A stretch of DNA of 64,000 bases from Phycisphaerales bacterium (GCA_022446905.1 JAKVBT010000014.1:19931-83930), one strand, 5' to 3'; numbered from the stretch's first letter, positions 37,054-46,842 are shown. Translations and numbers: made by a program. Notes: generated by a model from the sequence alone, not told the origin.

Positions 37054-40000
37054 ATGGGTCGGCCAAAAACAGTCCTTCTGTTTGTTCTGACTGCCACTGT
37101 CATGGCTGCAGCGTCATCAGCCCAGACGATTGAGTATGGACGCGATATCCGACCCATCCTGTCCGATCGCTGTTTCCCATGCCATGGCCCCGATGAAGCT
37201 GCACGCAAAGCCCGTTTACGCCTCGATACTTTTGAATATGCCACCGCAGAACGCCGCCGGGGCAAGGTAGCCATTGCAGCTGGGGACTCTGAACGATCAC
37301 AGGTATGGCATCGCATTTCAACCAATGACCCACTTGATCAAATGCCTCCACCTGATTCTGGCAAGGCGCCTCTGACGAAGGATGAACAGAGGCTTATCCG
37401 GCTGTGGATCGAACAAGGTGCTCCCTATCAGACACACTGGTCATTTAGCTCCCTTCAAACACCTCCCATTCCTGTCGTGCATGATCCGACCTGGAGCAGA
37501 ACACCCGTCGACTACTTTGTGCTGGCCGACCACGAGCAGGCGGGCACCCTGCCCACACCCGAAGTCGACCCGGCAACCCTGTGCAGACGCATCTATTTGG
37601 ACTTAACCGGACTGCCACCGTCCGTCGAAGAACTTGATGCATTCCTCGCCGACCAGGCACCTGATGCTTACGAACAAATGGTCGATCGTCTTCTGAGCCG
37701 CGAACCATGGCGCACACGCTATGCCGAGCATATGGCAACACCTTGGCTGGATCTCGCTCGCTACGCAGACACCATTGGTATTCATACTGATGCAGGACGC
37801 AGCATTTGGCTGTGGCGGGACTGGGTCATTCACGCATTCCGAGACAACATGCCACTGGATCAGTTCATCATTGAGCAACTCGCCGGAGATCTGATTCCAG
37901 AAGCAACCACTGAACAGAAGATTGCCAGTGGCTTCAATCGCTGCCACGTTATTAGTGATGAGGGTGGGGCTATCGATGATGAACTGCTCTTTACGTATGC
38001 AGTTGATCGAACCAATACTTATGGCACAGCCTTTCTCGGGCTAACCGTGGGCTGTGCTCAGTGCCACGACCACAAATACGACCCGTTCACCATGGAGGAC
38101 TACTACGGACTCCTTGCCTTCTTCAACAGCAACAATGAGCCCGGCCTCTACTCCCAACTCCCGAATCCGATCCGTGCCCACGAGCCTGAGTTGCAGATCA
38201 TCAGTGATGAACAATCTGATGAACTCGCTCAACTCAAAGCTCATGTAGAGCAGCTGACAGCAGATCAAAGCACCCACACTCTTGAAGAGTCGAATCAACT
38301 GACCGCCTTTCGAGATGAACTGCACCAAAGTGGCGGATGGAATTGGTCTACGCCGCCGATCAGCACTGCCAAAAGTCGACATGGCGCAACGCTGAGCATG
38401 CAGGAAGATCATTCAATTCTGGCGTCCGGTGACAATCCGGATGTTGATTCGTATGACATCACCATGCATACGGATCGCACGAACCTCCGTGCTCTCCTTC
38501 TGGAGGTGATGCAGCATGAATCGCTCCCTCATGGCCGAGCGGGACGCGCTGGCAATGGCAACATGATTCTGAGCGGCATCGAAGCTAAAGCAGTCTCGAC
38601 TGTTGACCCCTCGATGAGTATCCCAATCCGATTCCACTGGGCATGGGCTGACATTGAGCAATCCAATGAGGACTACCAAGTCACCGGCGCACTTAACCCG
38701 GACAATGGGAAAATGTGGGCCATCGACGCCCACCGCCAATCAGCTGACCGCGTAGCTCTCTTTCTCGCAGATGCGCCATTTGGGTTTGAGGGCGGAACGG
38801 AACTGACCGTCACGCTGCACTTCCACTCGCCCTACCCACAGCATGCACCAGGTCATGTTCGATTGTCATTTGGATCGGCCAAAGATAGTGATCTGTCGAG
38901 ACTGCCAATGGCCGCATCGGGCTGGTATATCGTCGGACCCTTCGCGACTAAAGACGGCGATGAAGCTTATGAAACAGTATTTGGACCAGAGTCTTCGACA
39001 CCTATTGATTACGAAGCGCGCTATCGTGGTCAAACTTGGCGGTATGCCCCTGGAGTCAAAGAAGACGAATTAGTAACGCTTGCCCAAGGAGTTGGCGCTG
39101 AGTTTGTCGCGCGTGAACTCTACGCCCCCACACCACGCACCTTGCAATTTGCAATGGGCAGCGACGACGGCCTTCAGGTCTACCACAATGGTCGCCTAGT
39201 TCATGAAAATAGGATCGATCGCGGCGTTGCGCGAGATCAGGATCAATTCACCATCGACGTGCCTGCTGGCCGCAGCACCATGGTGTGCAAGTTTGTGAAC
39301 ACAGGCGCTCAGGGTGGCATGTTCCACCGACTTGAACTTCCAGACCGAGAATTGCGGGGCGATGTTCTTGCCATGGTGCTCCCCAAGCGATCCGTCCCCG
39401 AACACTTATCGGCAAGAGCCACTGCTGCTTGGCGTCTGGCTTACTCCCCTCGGTATCGCGCCTTAAATGAGCAGATCACAGAAGCAGAAGGTGCCCAGGA
39501 GACCATCTTGGCCTCTGCCCCACGAACCATGGTCATGGAGGAACTGCCTGAGGCAAGAGCGACCTATGTCATGCGGCGCGGCCATTACGACGACCCCGAT
39601 CTGGAACGCATGGTGGATCGTAATGTCCCAGGAGTGCTCGGTCGTCTGCAAAGCGGCGATCACAACCGCCTTGATCTGGCAGAGTGGACTGTTGGCAATG
39701 ACAACCCCATCACTGCTCGGGTGTTTGTCAATCGACTGTGGCAGCAAGTGTTCGGCGCAGGACTTGCGGAAACAGTCGAAGACTTGGGCATGCAAGGTAG
39801 TTGGCCACGAAACCGCGCCTTGCTTGACTGGCTTGCTGCTGATTTACGAACCGATTGGGATTTGCAGCGTACGCTGCGTCATATTGTCCTCAGCGCCACC
39901 TATCGACAAGCCTCCAGCGCCAATGGAGATGCGGGCCTGCGGGCCTATCCAAGACAACGTCTTGGCGCGGAACAAATTCGAGATCAAGCTTTATTTGTAT

Positions 40001-40584
40001 CCGGACTACTTGTAGAAAAAACGGGCGGTGTTTCGGTCAAGCCGTATCAGCCAGATGGGCTGTGGCAGGAAGTCGCCATGCCGCAGTCGAATACACGTAC
40101 TTTCGAACAGGGCAGTGGCGATGATCTCTGGCGACGAAGTCTCTACACCTACTGGAAACGTGCTGCACCTCCCCCATCTCTTATGACCTTTGATGCCCCA
40201 ACACGCGAGTTTTGCACCGCTCGTCGCATCGCTACCAATACACCACTACAGGCCCTGGTTCTCTGGAATGACCCCCAGTTTGTAGAAACCGCACGTGGCG
40301 CCGCAGTACAAGCCATGCAGGCAAGCACCAATGATCAAGAGCGAGCGATGTTCCTCTATCGAGCGTGCACTGGGAAAACACCAAGTGCAGAAGTGGCCAA
40401 TGCCATGACCAGTGCGGTAGCACACTGGCACCAGCGGTATGCTGAAGCTCCCAATGATGCCCAAGCGCTGCTGGCGGTAGGCGAGTCTTCCATCGGCAAG
40501 AATGTGGACCCTGCCCAACTGGCCGCTTGGACCATGGCCGCCTCTGGAGTGCTCTCCAGCGATGCCGCCATTGTGAAGGACTAA
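37054..40584 (+). CDS. DUF1549/DUF1553 planctomycete cytochrome protein
   Basis: 1176 residues. Signal peptide RPKTVLLFVLTATVMAAASSAQ. A PSCyt1-type haem motif follows (RCFPCHGPDEAARKARLRLD; CFPCH at about 40-44). DUF1549 spans roughly 150-360 (DYFVLADHEQAG, LTGLPPSVEELDAFL, WLDLARYADT, TVGCAQCHDHKYDPF). The middle (about 560-790) is an inserted beta-rich part with a PA14-like motif, MGSDDGLQVYHNGRLV. DUF1553 fills the C-terminus (FVNRLWQQVFGAGLAETVEDLG, LRTDWDLQRTLRHIVLSATYRQ, PLQALVLWNDPQFVE). These giant cytochromes are a planctomycete hallmark and pair with DUF1501 proteins, as here, five bases downstream. The function is inferred to be in oxidation or binding of polysaccharides. Confidence 0.96.
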   Translation: MGRPKTVLLFVLTATVMAAASSAQTIEYGRDIRPILSDRCFPCHGPDEAARKARLRLDTFEYATAERRRGKVAIAAGDSERSQVWHRISTNDPLDQMPPPDSGKAPLTKDEQRLIRLWIEQGAPYQTHWSFSSLQTPPIPVVHDPTWSRTPVDYFVLADHEQAGTLPTPEVDPATLCRRIYLDLTGLPPSVEELDAFLADQAPDAYEQMVDRLLSREPWRTRYAEHMATPWLDLARYADTIGIHTDAGRSIWLWRDWVIHAFRDNMPLDQFIIEQLAGDLIPEATTEQKIASGFNRCHVISDEGGAIDDELLFTYAVDRTNTYGTAFLGLTVGCAQCHDHKYDPFTMEDYYGLLAFFNSNNEPGLYSQLPNPIRAHEPELQIISDEQSDELAQLKAHVEQLTADQSTHTLEESNQLTAFRDELHQSGGWNWSTPPISTAKSRHGATLSMQEDHSILASGDNPDVDSYDITMHTDRTNLRALLLEVMQHESLPHGRAGRAGNGNMILSGIEAKAVSTVDPSMSIPIRFHWAWADIEQSNEDYQVTGALNPDNGKMWAIDAHRQSADRVALFLADAPFGFEGGTELTVTLHFHSPYPQHAPGHVRLSFGSAKDSDLSRLPMAASGWYIVGPFATKDGDEAYETVFGPESSTPIDYEARYRGQTWRYAPGVKEDELVTLAQGVGAEFVARELYAPTPRTLQFAMGSDDGLQVYHNGRLVHENRIDRGVARDQDQFTIDVPAGRSTMVCKFVNTGAQGGMFHRLELPDRELRGDVLAMVLPKRSVPEHLSARATAAWRLAYSPRYRALNEQITEAEGAQETILASAPRTMVMEELPEARATYVMRRGHYDDPDLERMVDRNVPGVLGRLQSGDHNRLDLAEWTVGNDNPITARVFVNRLWQQVFGAGLAETVEDLGMQGSWPRNRALLDWLAADLRTDWDLQRTLRHIVLSATYRQASSANGDAGLRAYPRQRLGAEQIRDQALFVSGLLVEKTGGVSVKPYQPDGLWQEVAMPQSNTRTFEQGSGDDLWRRSLYTYWKRAAPPPSLMTFDAPTREFCTARRIATNTPLQALVLWNDPQFVETARGAAVQAMQASTNDQERAMFLYRACTGKTPSAEVANAMTSAVAHWHQRYAEAPNDAQALLAVGESSIGKNVDPAQLAAWTMAASGVLSSDAAIVKD

Positions 40585-40589
40585 TTGAG

Positions 40590-42086
40590 ATGCCAAAGCG
40601 CCCCCATGACCGACCTGCTGCCGACCCACTGGAGGAGTATCTCCGCAATGTGACCCGGCGCCGTTTCTTCGGCTCGATGGCTACCACCATGACCGGAGGT
40701 CTCGGCTTGACAGCCTTGGGATCACTCCTCAACCCCACCGCCACGGGCGCTCCAACCACCGACGGTTTACAACTTCCAGCGATCCCACATTTCGCACCGA
40801 AGGCCAAGCGTGTGATCTACATGCACATGGAAGGCGCTCCAAGCCAACTCGATCTCTTTGATTACAAACCCAACCTGCAGCGGCGGTTCGACGAAGACCT
40901 GCCAGACTCCGTGCGCATGGGCCAGCGGATCACGACGATGACTACCGGCCAAGCACGATTCCCAGTCGCGCCTTCGATCTTTGAATTCAAACGATTTGAG
41001 AACAACGAGAACGGCGTCATGCTTTCGGAGTTGCTGCCACACACCGCTGAAATGGCCGGTGAAATCTGCTTCATCCGATCGATGCATACTCAGGCGATCA
41101 ACCACGAACCGGGTATCACTTTTTTCCAGACCGGACACGAACTTCCAGGTCGCCCATCATTTGGCTCATGGATGAGTTACGGGCTCGGCAGTGAGAATGA
41201 GGATCTGCCGAGCTTCGTCGTATTGATCACACAAGGCATTGGCAATATGCAGGCCCTGAGCGCGAGGTTCTGGGGCAGTGGATTCTTGCCCAGTGAACAC
41301 CAAGGCTGCATGCTGCGCAGTGGGCAAGATCCGGTGCTGTATCTCCGTGACCCGGAAGGTGTAAGCCGCGCCGACAGACGCCGCATGCTTGACCTTGCTG
41401 CCGCCATCAATCGCGAGGAGTACGAACGCAGTGGCGATGCAGAAGCCATGGCTCGGATTGCGCAGCATGAAATGGCTTTTCGCATGCAGATGTCCGTCCC
41501 TGAACTCACCGATATCAGTGGCGAGTCTGAAACAACACTCGAAATGTACGGGCCTGACGTCCGCACGCCCGGCACGTTTGCCGCGAACTGCCTGCAGGCA
41601 CGTCGCCTCGCCGAACGAGGTGTCCGGTTCATCCAACTCTACATGCGTGGCTGGGATCAACATGGAAATCTCCCAGGCGAGATCCGCCAGCAATGCCAAG
41701 CAGTCGACCAAGGACAAGCTGCACTACTTAAAGATCTCAAACAGCGCGGCATGCTTGATGACACACTTGTGCTTTGGGGAGGCGAATTCGGACGGACGGT
41801 GTACAGTCAGGGCACACTGACTACGACAAACTATGGGCGTGATCACCATCCACGGTGTTTTACCATTTGGCTTGCAGGCGGCGGCATTAAGCCAGGCATC
41901 ACCTACGGCCAAACCGATGATTACTCATACAACATCGTTAAAAACCCAGTGAGCGTGCATGATCTTCATGCCACCATGATGCACCAAATGGGTATCGATC
42001 ATACGAAACTGACCTATCGCCACCAAGGCCGTGACTTCCGACTGACCGACGTCGCTGGCAAAGTCATCACACCTATTCTTTCCTAG
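40590..42086 (+). CDS. DUF1501 family protein with Tat-like signal
   Basis: 498 residues from the ATG at 40590, five bases after the DUF1553 stop. The N-terminus has a twin-arginine-like signal, TRRRFFGSMATTMTGGLGL. The DUF1501 pattern is complete: VIYMHMEGAPSQLDLFDYKP, RSMHTQAINHEPG, QLYMRGWDQHGN, LWGGEFGRT, and DHHPRCFTIWLAGGGIK. The fold is related to alkaline phosphatase and sulfatases, but no hydrolytic activity has been shown to my knowledge. DUF1553 and DUF1501 genes are found as pairs in planctomycetes and probably act together outside the cytoplasm. Tat export would mean it is folded before export. Confidence 0.96.
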   Translation: MPKRPHDRPAADPLEEYLRNVTRRRFFGSMATTMTGGLGLTALGSLLNPTATGAPTTDGLQLPAIPHFAPKAKRVIYMHMEGAPSQLDLFDYKPNLQRRFDEDLPDSVRMGQRITTMTTGQARFPVAPSIFEFKRFENNENGVMLSELLPHTAEMAGEICFIRSMHTQAINHEPGITFFQTGHELPGRPSFGSWMSYGLGSENEDLPSFVVLITQGIGNMQALSARFWGSGFLPSEHQGCMLRSGQDPVLYLRDPEGVSRADRRRMLDLAAAINREEYERSGDAEAMARIAQHEMAFRMQMSVPELTDISGESETTLEMYGPDVRTPGTFAANCLQARRLAERGVRFIQLYMRGWDQHGNLPGEIRQQCQAVDQGQAALLKDLKQRGMLDDTLVLWGGEFGRTVYSQGTLTTTNYGRDHHPRCFTIWLAGGGIKPGITYGQTDDYSYNIVKNPVSVHDLHATMMHQMGIDHTKLTYRHQGRDFRLTDVAGKVITPILS

Positions 42087-42089
42087 GAA

Positions 42090-43106
42090 TTGGCTGACGT
42101 GATCCATGCACTCGCCCTCACTGTGCTCCTCACGCCATCAACGGATGGCATGGTCTGGGTTCCCCCAGGCACTGTGACGATGGGCAGCAATCATCCAAGC
42201 GCACGTGCAGATGAACGGCCTGCGCATCGTGTCGATGTAGATGGTTTCTGGATGGACGAAACCGAAGTCACCAACGCGCAGTTCCGTACTTTTGTCGAGG
42301 CCACGGGGTACGTCACAACAGCAGAACGGCCGGTTGACTGGAACATCCTGGCAGCGCAACTCCCGCCTGATACGCCTCGGCCTCCGAAGGACAAACTAGT
42401 CCCAGCCTCGGCTGTCTTTGTACCCCCACCCCGTCCAGTCTCACCAGAGCAGTATCTGGGGTGGTGGCAATGGACTCCAGAGGCGAACTGGCGACACCCG
42501 GAAGGCCCAGAAAGTTCGATCGATGGACGTGATGACCACCCCGTAGTTCATATTTCTTGGGATGACGCTGTGGCCTACGCTACATGGGCTGGCAAGGAAC
42601 TACCGACCGAAGCGCAATGGGAACGCGCCGCACGATTTGATCACGACGGCGCTGTCTATGCGTGGGGTAATTCTCTGTTACCCGGAGGTAAACATCAGGC
42701 CAATCTGTGGCAAGGCGACTTTCCATACCACAACAAGGTCGAAGACGGGCACCGAACCGCTGCGCCTACTCGTTCATTCCCACCAAATACCCTTGGACTG
42801 TATGAACTGTGTGGCAATGTCTGGGAATGGACTGCTGACTCCTACCGACCAGACACCTATCAGGGGCGAAATACCAATCGAACGGCATGTCAGAATCCAA
42901 TCGGCCCCGCTCATGCATTTGACCCACGACTTCCTCAGGCCAAAGATGTGCGTGTCCAGAAAGGCGGATCCTTTCTTTGCCACGTGTCCTACTGCAGCAG
43001 TTACCGCCCAAGCGCTAAAATGGGCGCCACTCCGGACAGCACATTCAATCACACAGGGTTTCGATGTGTAAAGCAGGGCCTACCACCGAAGGTGCTCAAC
43101 CCCTGA
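42090..43106 (+). CDS. Formylglycine-generating enzyme (FGE/SUMF1) family protein
   Basis: 338 residues from a TTG at 42090; a GTG at 42099 is an alternative. A weak signal (VIHALALTVLLTPS) comes first. The FGE fold is evident: GMVWVPPGTVTMGS, DGFWMDETEVTNAQF, HPVVHISWDDAVAYATWAGKELPTEAQWE, LGLYELCGNVWEWT. The end GGSFLCHVSYCSSYRPSAK keeps both catalytic cysteines (C297 and C302) of true formylglycine-generating enzymes, which many FGE-like proteins lack. It could therefore convert cysteine to formylglycine in sulfatases. No sulfatase is in this window. It lies four bases after the DUF1501 stop, so it belongs to that operon. Confidence 0.92.
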   Translation: MADVIHALALTVLLTPSTDGMVWVPPGTVTMGSNHPSARADERPAHRVDVDGFWMDETEVTNAQFRTFVEATGYVTTAERPVDWNILAAQLPPDTPRPPKDKLVPASAVFVPPPRPVSPEQYLGWWQWTPEANWRHPEGPESSIDGRDDHPVVHISWDDAVAYATWAGKELPTEAQWERAARFDHDGAVYAWGNSLLPGGKHQANLWQGDFPYHNKVEDGHRTAAPTRSFPPNTLGLYELCGNVWEWTADSYRPDTYQGRNTNRTACQNPIGPAHAFDPRLPQAKDVRVQKGGSFLCHVSYCSSYRPSAKMGATPDSTFNHTGFRCVKQGLPPKVLNP

Positions 43107-43108
43107 CA

Positions 43109-44401
43109 TCACCCCGATCCCGGATTGCAACACTTCGCCGGCCGCTTCCCCTCAGCAAGTGCCTCGCCAGTTGAACCGTACTGCACACGATTCTTCTCTG
43201 AAATACGCTTGGCATTTCGACAAGTTGCCTGGTGGAAAACCTTGCTTCGCTTTGAGGCGACAAACGCCCCAGCAACATCTCCGACAGGCTCTGGCGTTGG
43301 TTTGGGAGAAGCGCTCGGCGTGGCACGTGGCTGGGCTGAAGCTGAAAGTGCTGAACGCATCGACTTGGGACGCCATGCATCTGCTATGACGGCATTGCCC
43401 GCTCCCTCTTTGGGGACCAAATCAATTGCGATTGGATAGTGATCAGAGGCGTATCCCTTTGGGGGATCCTCCTCCATCCAGTTGTATTGTTCTGCAGAAG
43501 TCCCCAATACAAATCCACTATTGGGAACCAACTCACCAAGCGCCGCCTGATTGAGAAGAACAAAGTCAATGAGACGATCAGAGGTATGCGTCTTGCGCAG
43601 CGGCGAGTTATCTCGATGCTCAAGATCCGTCGTGCGGAGCGTGTGGGCATCAACAAGACCACCACGGAAGTAAGACTGCATCGACCGATCCCATGGTTGC
43701 GCATTGAAATCACCAAGCACTGCAATGTTGACACCTGGATCACGCTTGGTGAGCTCATCAACGAAGGACAGGATCTGCACCGCTTCTGCTTCACGCAGCC
43801 ATCTTGCGCGACCGGCCTTGTGATGCACAATAAACAAGGCCATCTCATAGCCCTCAGGCGTCCGCACCTTGGCATACAGCGGACTGCGCTGAAACTTGAT
43901 GTCATTGCGATCGACATCTGATGGCAACTCATCCCAACCTTCGCTGGTTGGACCAGCAGGCTGGAGTCGGGTATTGGGCCAGACTGCAGACTCGGTAACT
44001 GGAAATCGACTCAATAGGCCCTGCTCAATGCCGCGGTAATACCCGACATCCTTGGACACAACAAAGTCATAGCCCATATCAGATAGATATTGATCCCTAA
44101 ATTCCTCCAGCGCTTTCTGAGATTCCACTTCCTGCACGGCAAGAATGTCGGCATCGACGGCTCGTATAGCAGCTGCGAGTTGTTCACAACGTTGCGTTGA
44201 TGTTGGCCCCGGATTATCACCGAAGTCATCGTACTCACCTTCAAGTGATGGATCGTTCACCTCATCGAAGTAATTGAGCATGTTGTAAGAGGCCAGCCGA
44301 ATCGTGCCCTCAGGCGCAAGCGGCGCCTCGGTCAGACCGAACCGGTGGTGCGGCGAGGGTGCCGCCAATACCAGCATCAACGTCATTAAGTGAATCATCA
44401 T
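43109..44401 (-). CDS. Secreted endonuclease/exonuclease/phosphatase protein with C-terminal Cys module
   Basis: 430 residues from the ATG at 44401, followed by a signal peptide (MIHLMTLMLVLAAPS). The DNase I-like fold is clear: IRLASYNMLNYFDE, ILAVQEVES, FIVHHKAGRARWLREAE, LGDFNAQPWD, and GYASDHYPI, with the usual catalytic Asn, Glu, Asp and His. After a Pro/Ala/Ser linker (330-380) a 50-residue module follows: KRSKVFHQATCRNAKRI, then NRVQYGSTGEAL and RPAKCCNP. This looks like the Ada-type metal-binding fold that ends many secreted nucleases. The enzyme would cut nucleic acid or phosphoesters outside the cell. It is convergent with the FGE gene and divergent from ThuA. Confidence 0.9.
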   Translation of the reverse strand: MMIHLMTLMLVLAAPSPHHRFGLTEAPLAPEGTIRLASYNMLNYFDEVNDPSLEGEYDDFGDNPGPTSTQRCEQLAAAIRAVDADILAVQEVESQKALEEFRDQYLSDMGYDFVVSKDVGYYRGIEQGLLSRFPVTESAVWPNTRLQPAGPTSEGWDELPSDVDRNDIKFQRSPLYAKVRTPEGYEMALFIVHHKAGRARWLREAEAVQILSFVDELTKRDPGVNIAVLGDFNAQPWDRSMQSYFRGGLVDAHTLRTTDLEHRDNSPLRKTHTSDRLIDFVLLNQAALGELVPNSGFVLGTSAEQYNWMEEDPPKGYASDHYPIAIDLVPKEGAGNAVIADAWRPKSMRSALSASAQPRATPSASPKPTPEPVGDVAGAFVASKRSKVFHQATCRNAKRISEKNRVQYGSTGEALAEGKRPAKCCNPGSG

Positions 44402-44450
44402 GACGGCATGGTAGAACACACTGCCTCCCTCTGAGGCGTACCATAGGCCC

Positions 44451-45530
44451 ATGGTTCCCCTCCTCGCAGCTGTTTCCATCCTGCTCACCATGTCCACTAG
44501 CGACCTGAATACCGACGCCCCCGAACTACCCGAAAGCCCCAAGTCGGCCAAATGGTTGCATTACCCAGGCGATGCAAACCGTGACCCTGGTCGAGCTCGC
44601 CGAGTCGTGCTGCTGGCAGGCGATGAGGAGTACCGATCCGAAGAGGCGATGCCCATGATCGCTCGATTGCTCAATCAACACGGATTTGAAACGATCGTGC
44701 TGCTCAGCCAAGACCCCCAAACCAGCCAAATCGATCCAGACCAGCGACATTACATCCCCGGAATGCACCTGATCGATGGGGCAGATCTCGTAATCATGCA
44801 ACTGCGATTCCGGGAACTTCCCGATGCCGATATGAAACACCTTGTCGACTATGTTGATTCGGGCAAGCCGCTGACTGGAATTCGAACCAGCACACACGCC
44901 TTCGCCTACAGGCAAGAAAGCACTTCCCCCTACCGTGACTGGTCATGGGATCGCAATGGCGGCTTTGGCCGCAATGTGCTTGGCGAAACTTGGGTTGCCC
45001 ACCATGGCCGCCATGGGGCCGAGGCCACTCGCGGTGTGGTCGATGGGAATAATGCAGCGCACCCGGTATTGCGCGGAGTTGAAGATGTCTTTGGAACAAC
45101 AGACGTCTATGCAATCCGAGAACTACCGGACGACAGTGTGGTGCTCTTGCGTGGTGCGATTCTCACAGGCATGTCTCCCAGCGATAAGCCGGTTGAGGAT
45201 GCTCGCAATAACCCAATGCATCCAATTGCGTGGCTGCGCATGCGACCGATGCCGAATGGTCCCCCGCAACGAATCTTTGTGAGCACCATGGGCGCTGCCC
45301 ATGACTGGTCATCCGAAGATTTGCGACGATTGCTTACCAATGCGACGCTCTGGCAACTTGGCGAATCTGCATCCATTCCTGAAGATGGGCTTGAGGCTCC
45401 GATCATCGGCCACTGGAACCCTACGCCGTTCGGCTTTGGCACTGCACGCACAGGCTTTCGTGTGGATGAGATTTACGCTGGACATCCCCCACCGGATGAT
45501 GCCTCACCACCCCCGCCATCTACCAAATAA
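44451..45530 (+). CDS. ThuA-like domain protein, secreted
   Basis: 359 residues. Signal peptide VPLLAAVSILLTMSTS. The ThuA pattern is present: RRVVLLAGDEEYRSEEAMPMI, LLNQHGFETIVLL, ADLVIMQLRFRELPDADM, KPLTGIRTSTHAF and NAAHPVLRGVEDVFG. ThuA is a class I glutamine-amidotransferase-like fold found in sugar utilisation loci; in planctomycetes it is often secreted and next to cytochrome and PVC-type genes, as here. The activity is not established. It lies between the nuclease and the porin genes. Confidence 0.9.
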   Translation: MVPLLAAVSILLTMSTSDLNTDAPELPESPKSAKWLHYPGDANRDPGRARRVVLLAGDEEYRSEEAMPMIARLLNQHGFETIVLLSQDPQTSQIDPDQRHYIPGMHLIDGADLVIMQLRFRELPDADMKHLVDYVDSGKPLTGIRTSTHAFAYRQESTSPYRDWSWDRNGGFGRNVLGETWVAHHGRHGAEATRGVVDGNNAAHPVLRGVEDVFGTTDVYAIRELPDDSVVLLRGAILTGMSPSDKPVEDARNNPMHPIAWLRMRPMPNGPPQRIFVSTMGAAHDWSSEDLRRLLTNATLWQLGESASIPEDGLEAPIIGHWNPTPFGFGTARTGFRVDEIYAGHPPPDDASPPPPSTK

Positions 45531-45543
45531 TCCACTTACATAG

Positions 45544-46842
45544 TCAATACGACCAACTGGTGCGGAATCCCCAAATCACGCTGGTATCGATGCCGGCCAC
45601 CGTGTCGCGAAGCACCTGAATCACCGGACCGGCATCAAATGAGTTGGTGAGATCCACCCGCCAATACCACTCAAGAAGGTATTGCTCGCCGGGAACAAGT
45701 GGAAGTCCCACTTCCGCACGACCGATCTCTGTGATCTTGGCGTACTCAAAGGCGAAGCCAACATGATGGTGACGAAGCCCAAAGGGCTCATCAATCGCAA
45801 AGCCGGTTGAAAAGGCGAAGTTAGAACGCGTCGCTTGTTTTTCACCCCAGCCAAGCCGACCAAAGATTGACACATTGTCCGCAATCCGCTGGTCCATATT
45901 GAGACAGATGCCCCAACCATTGGCGTTGCCTGGGCCAGCAGGATTCTCCATGGTGTTGTACCACGGCGTAATTCGCCAATGCCCTAATCGCTCAGTTCCC
46001 CCAATCTCGGGACGTACCGTCAAGTCCAACTCCGCTGTCGTAAAGAGTTGGTTGGCAGCGAGCCCATCAAAGCCCTTGGTATTACCAGCGCTGTCAGCAT
46101 TCATAACACCACCACGCAGTGCTACATCCTCACTCAATTTCCATTTCAGATTGCCACCAAATGCATAATTTGGAAATGGCATTACGATCTGCTCATTAAA
46201 GTTTTCAGCCAAAAATCCCGTAACTGGGTTGTAGGCAATGGTGTTTTGGTCAAAGAAGATCTGATCTTCGTACTTGCCAATACTCAGCGTGAGCGACTTT
46301 TCAAAGAAAGTCTGCTGCCAGTACAGCATGTACAAGGCCATGCGATCAGCGACCAGAATGTTGTTGATGTAGTCAGGGTTGCCTAGCGCTTCTCCGAGGT
46401 AGGGATAGGTCGAGTCGCCAAGCCCAGTGTTTCCACCAGCCTCATAGACAATCTGGCCATAATCATCATCGTCATGCCACAGTCGCCAATGACCTGCCCA
46501 GCCATACCAGATCGTCGACCGTGCTGAGGGATAATTGGGTCGCACCTTGGTTGCATGCTGGTACGTCCAGCCCGCATATGGCTGAAAGGTCAGATCGATT
46601 GGATCGAGTAGTTTGGTCCGCAAAGAAGCCACAACATCATTGAGCGGCGCAAATGGCCCACTGCCCAGTTCATCGGTCGGACGTAGTACAGAACGGGACG
46701 CCGGATGGTGCTCGACTGGATTGAGTTCTGGATGGATCGGATCCATCTTGGCCGCCGTGATATGGCCCTTCGCACCATCTGTAGCCGCTGAAGCTGCGGA
46801 CACAGACACAATGGCAACTACGAGAAGCAACAGGATGCGCAT
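45544..46842 (-). CDS. OprB-like carbohydrate porin
   Basis: 432 residues. Signal peptide MRILLLLVVAIVSVSAASAA, then alternating strands rich in aromatics that end in a terminal Tyr, typical of outer-membrane barrels. Segments such as LTFQPYAGWTYQHATKV, YMLYWQQTFFEKSLTLSIGKYED, FGGNLKWKLSEDVALRGGVMNA and QYLLEWYWRVD fit the OprB (carbohydrate-selective porin) family. It would admit sugars through the outer membrane. It is convergent with ThuA (13 bases apart). The position next to the putative sugar-oxidising cytochrome block supports carbohydrate uptake, as inference. Confidence 0.88.
   Translation of the reverse strand: MRILLLLVVAIVSVSAASAATDGAKGHITAAKMDPIHPELNPVEHHPASRSVLRPTDELGSGPFAPLNDVVASLRTKLLDPIDLTFQPYAGWTYQHATKVRPNYPSARSTIWYGWAGHWRLWHDDDDYGQIVYEAGGNTGLGDSTYPYLGEALGNPDYINNILVADRMALYMLYWQQTFFEKSLTLSIGKYEDQIFFDQNTIAYNPVTGFLAENFNEQIVMPFPNYAFGGNLKWKLSEDVALRGGVMNADSAGNTKGFDGLAANQLFTTAELDLTVRPEIGGTERLGHWRITPWYNTMENPAGPGNANGWGICLNMDQRIADNVSIFGRLGWGEKQATRSNFAFSTGFAIDEPFGLRHHHVGFAFEYAKITEIGRAEVGLPLVPGEQYLLEWYWRVDLTNSFDAGPVIQVLRDTVAGIDTSVIWGFRTSWSY

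Noticed and set aside
36767..37066. 99-codon minus-strand frame in the gap between the cytochrome genes
   Set aside because: Ser/Arg/Pro-rich composition without family pattern, and it overlaps the DUF1553 start. Only the dockerin-like stretch beside it, in another frame, looks like former coding sequence.
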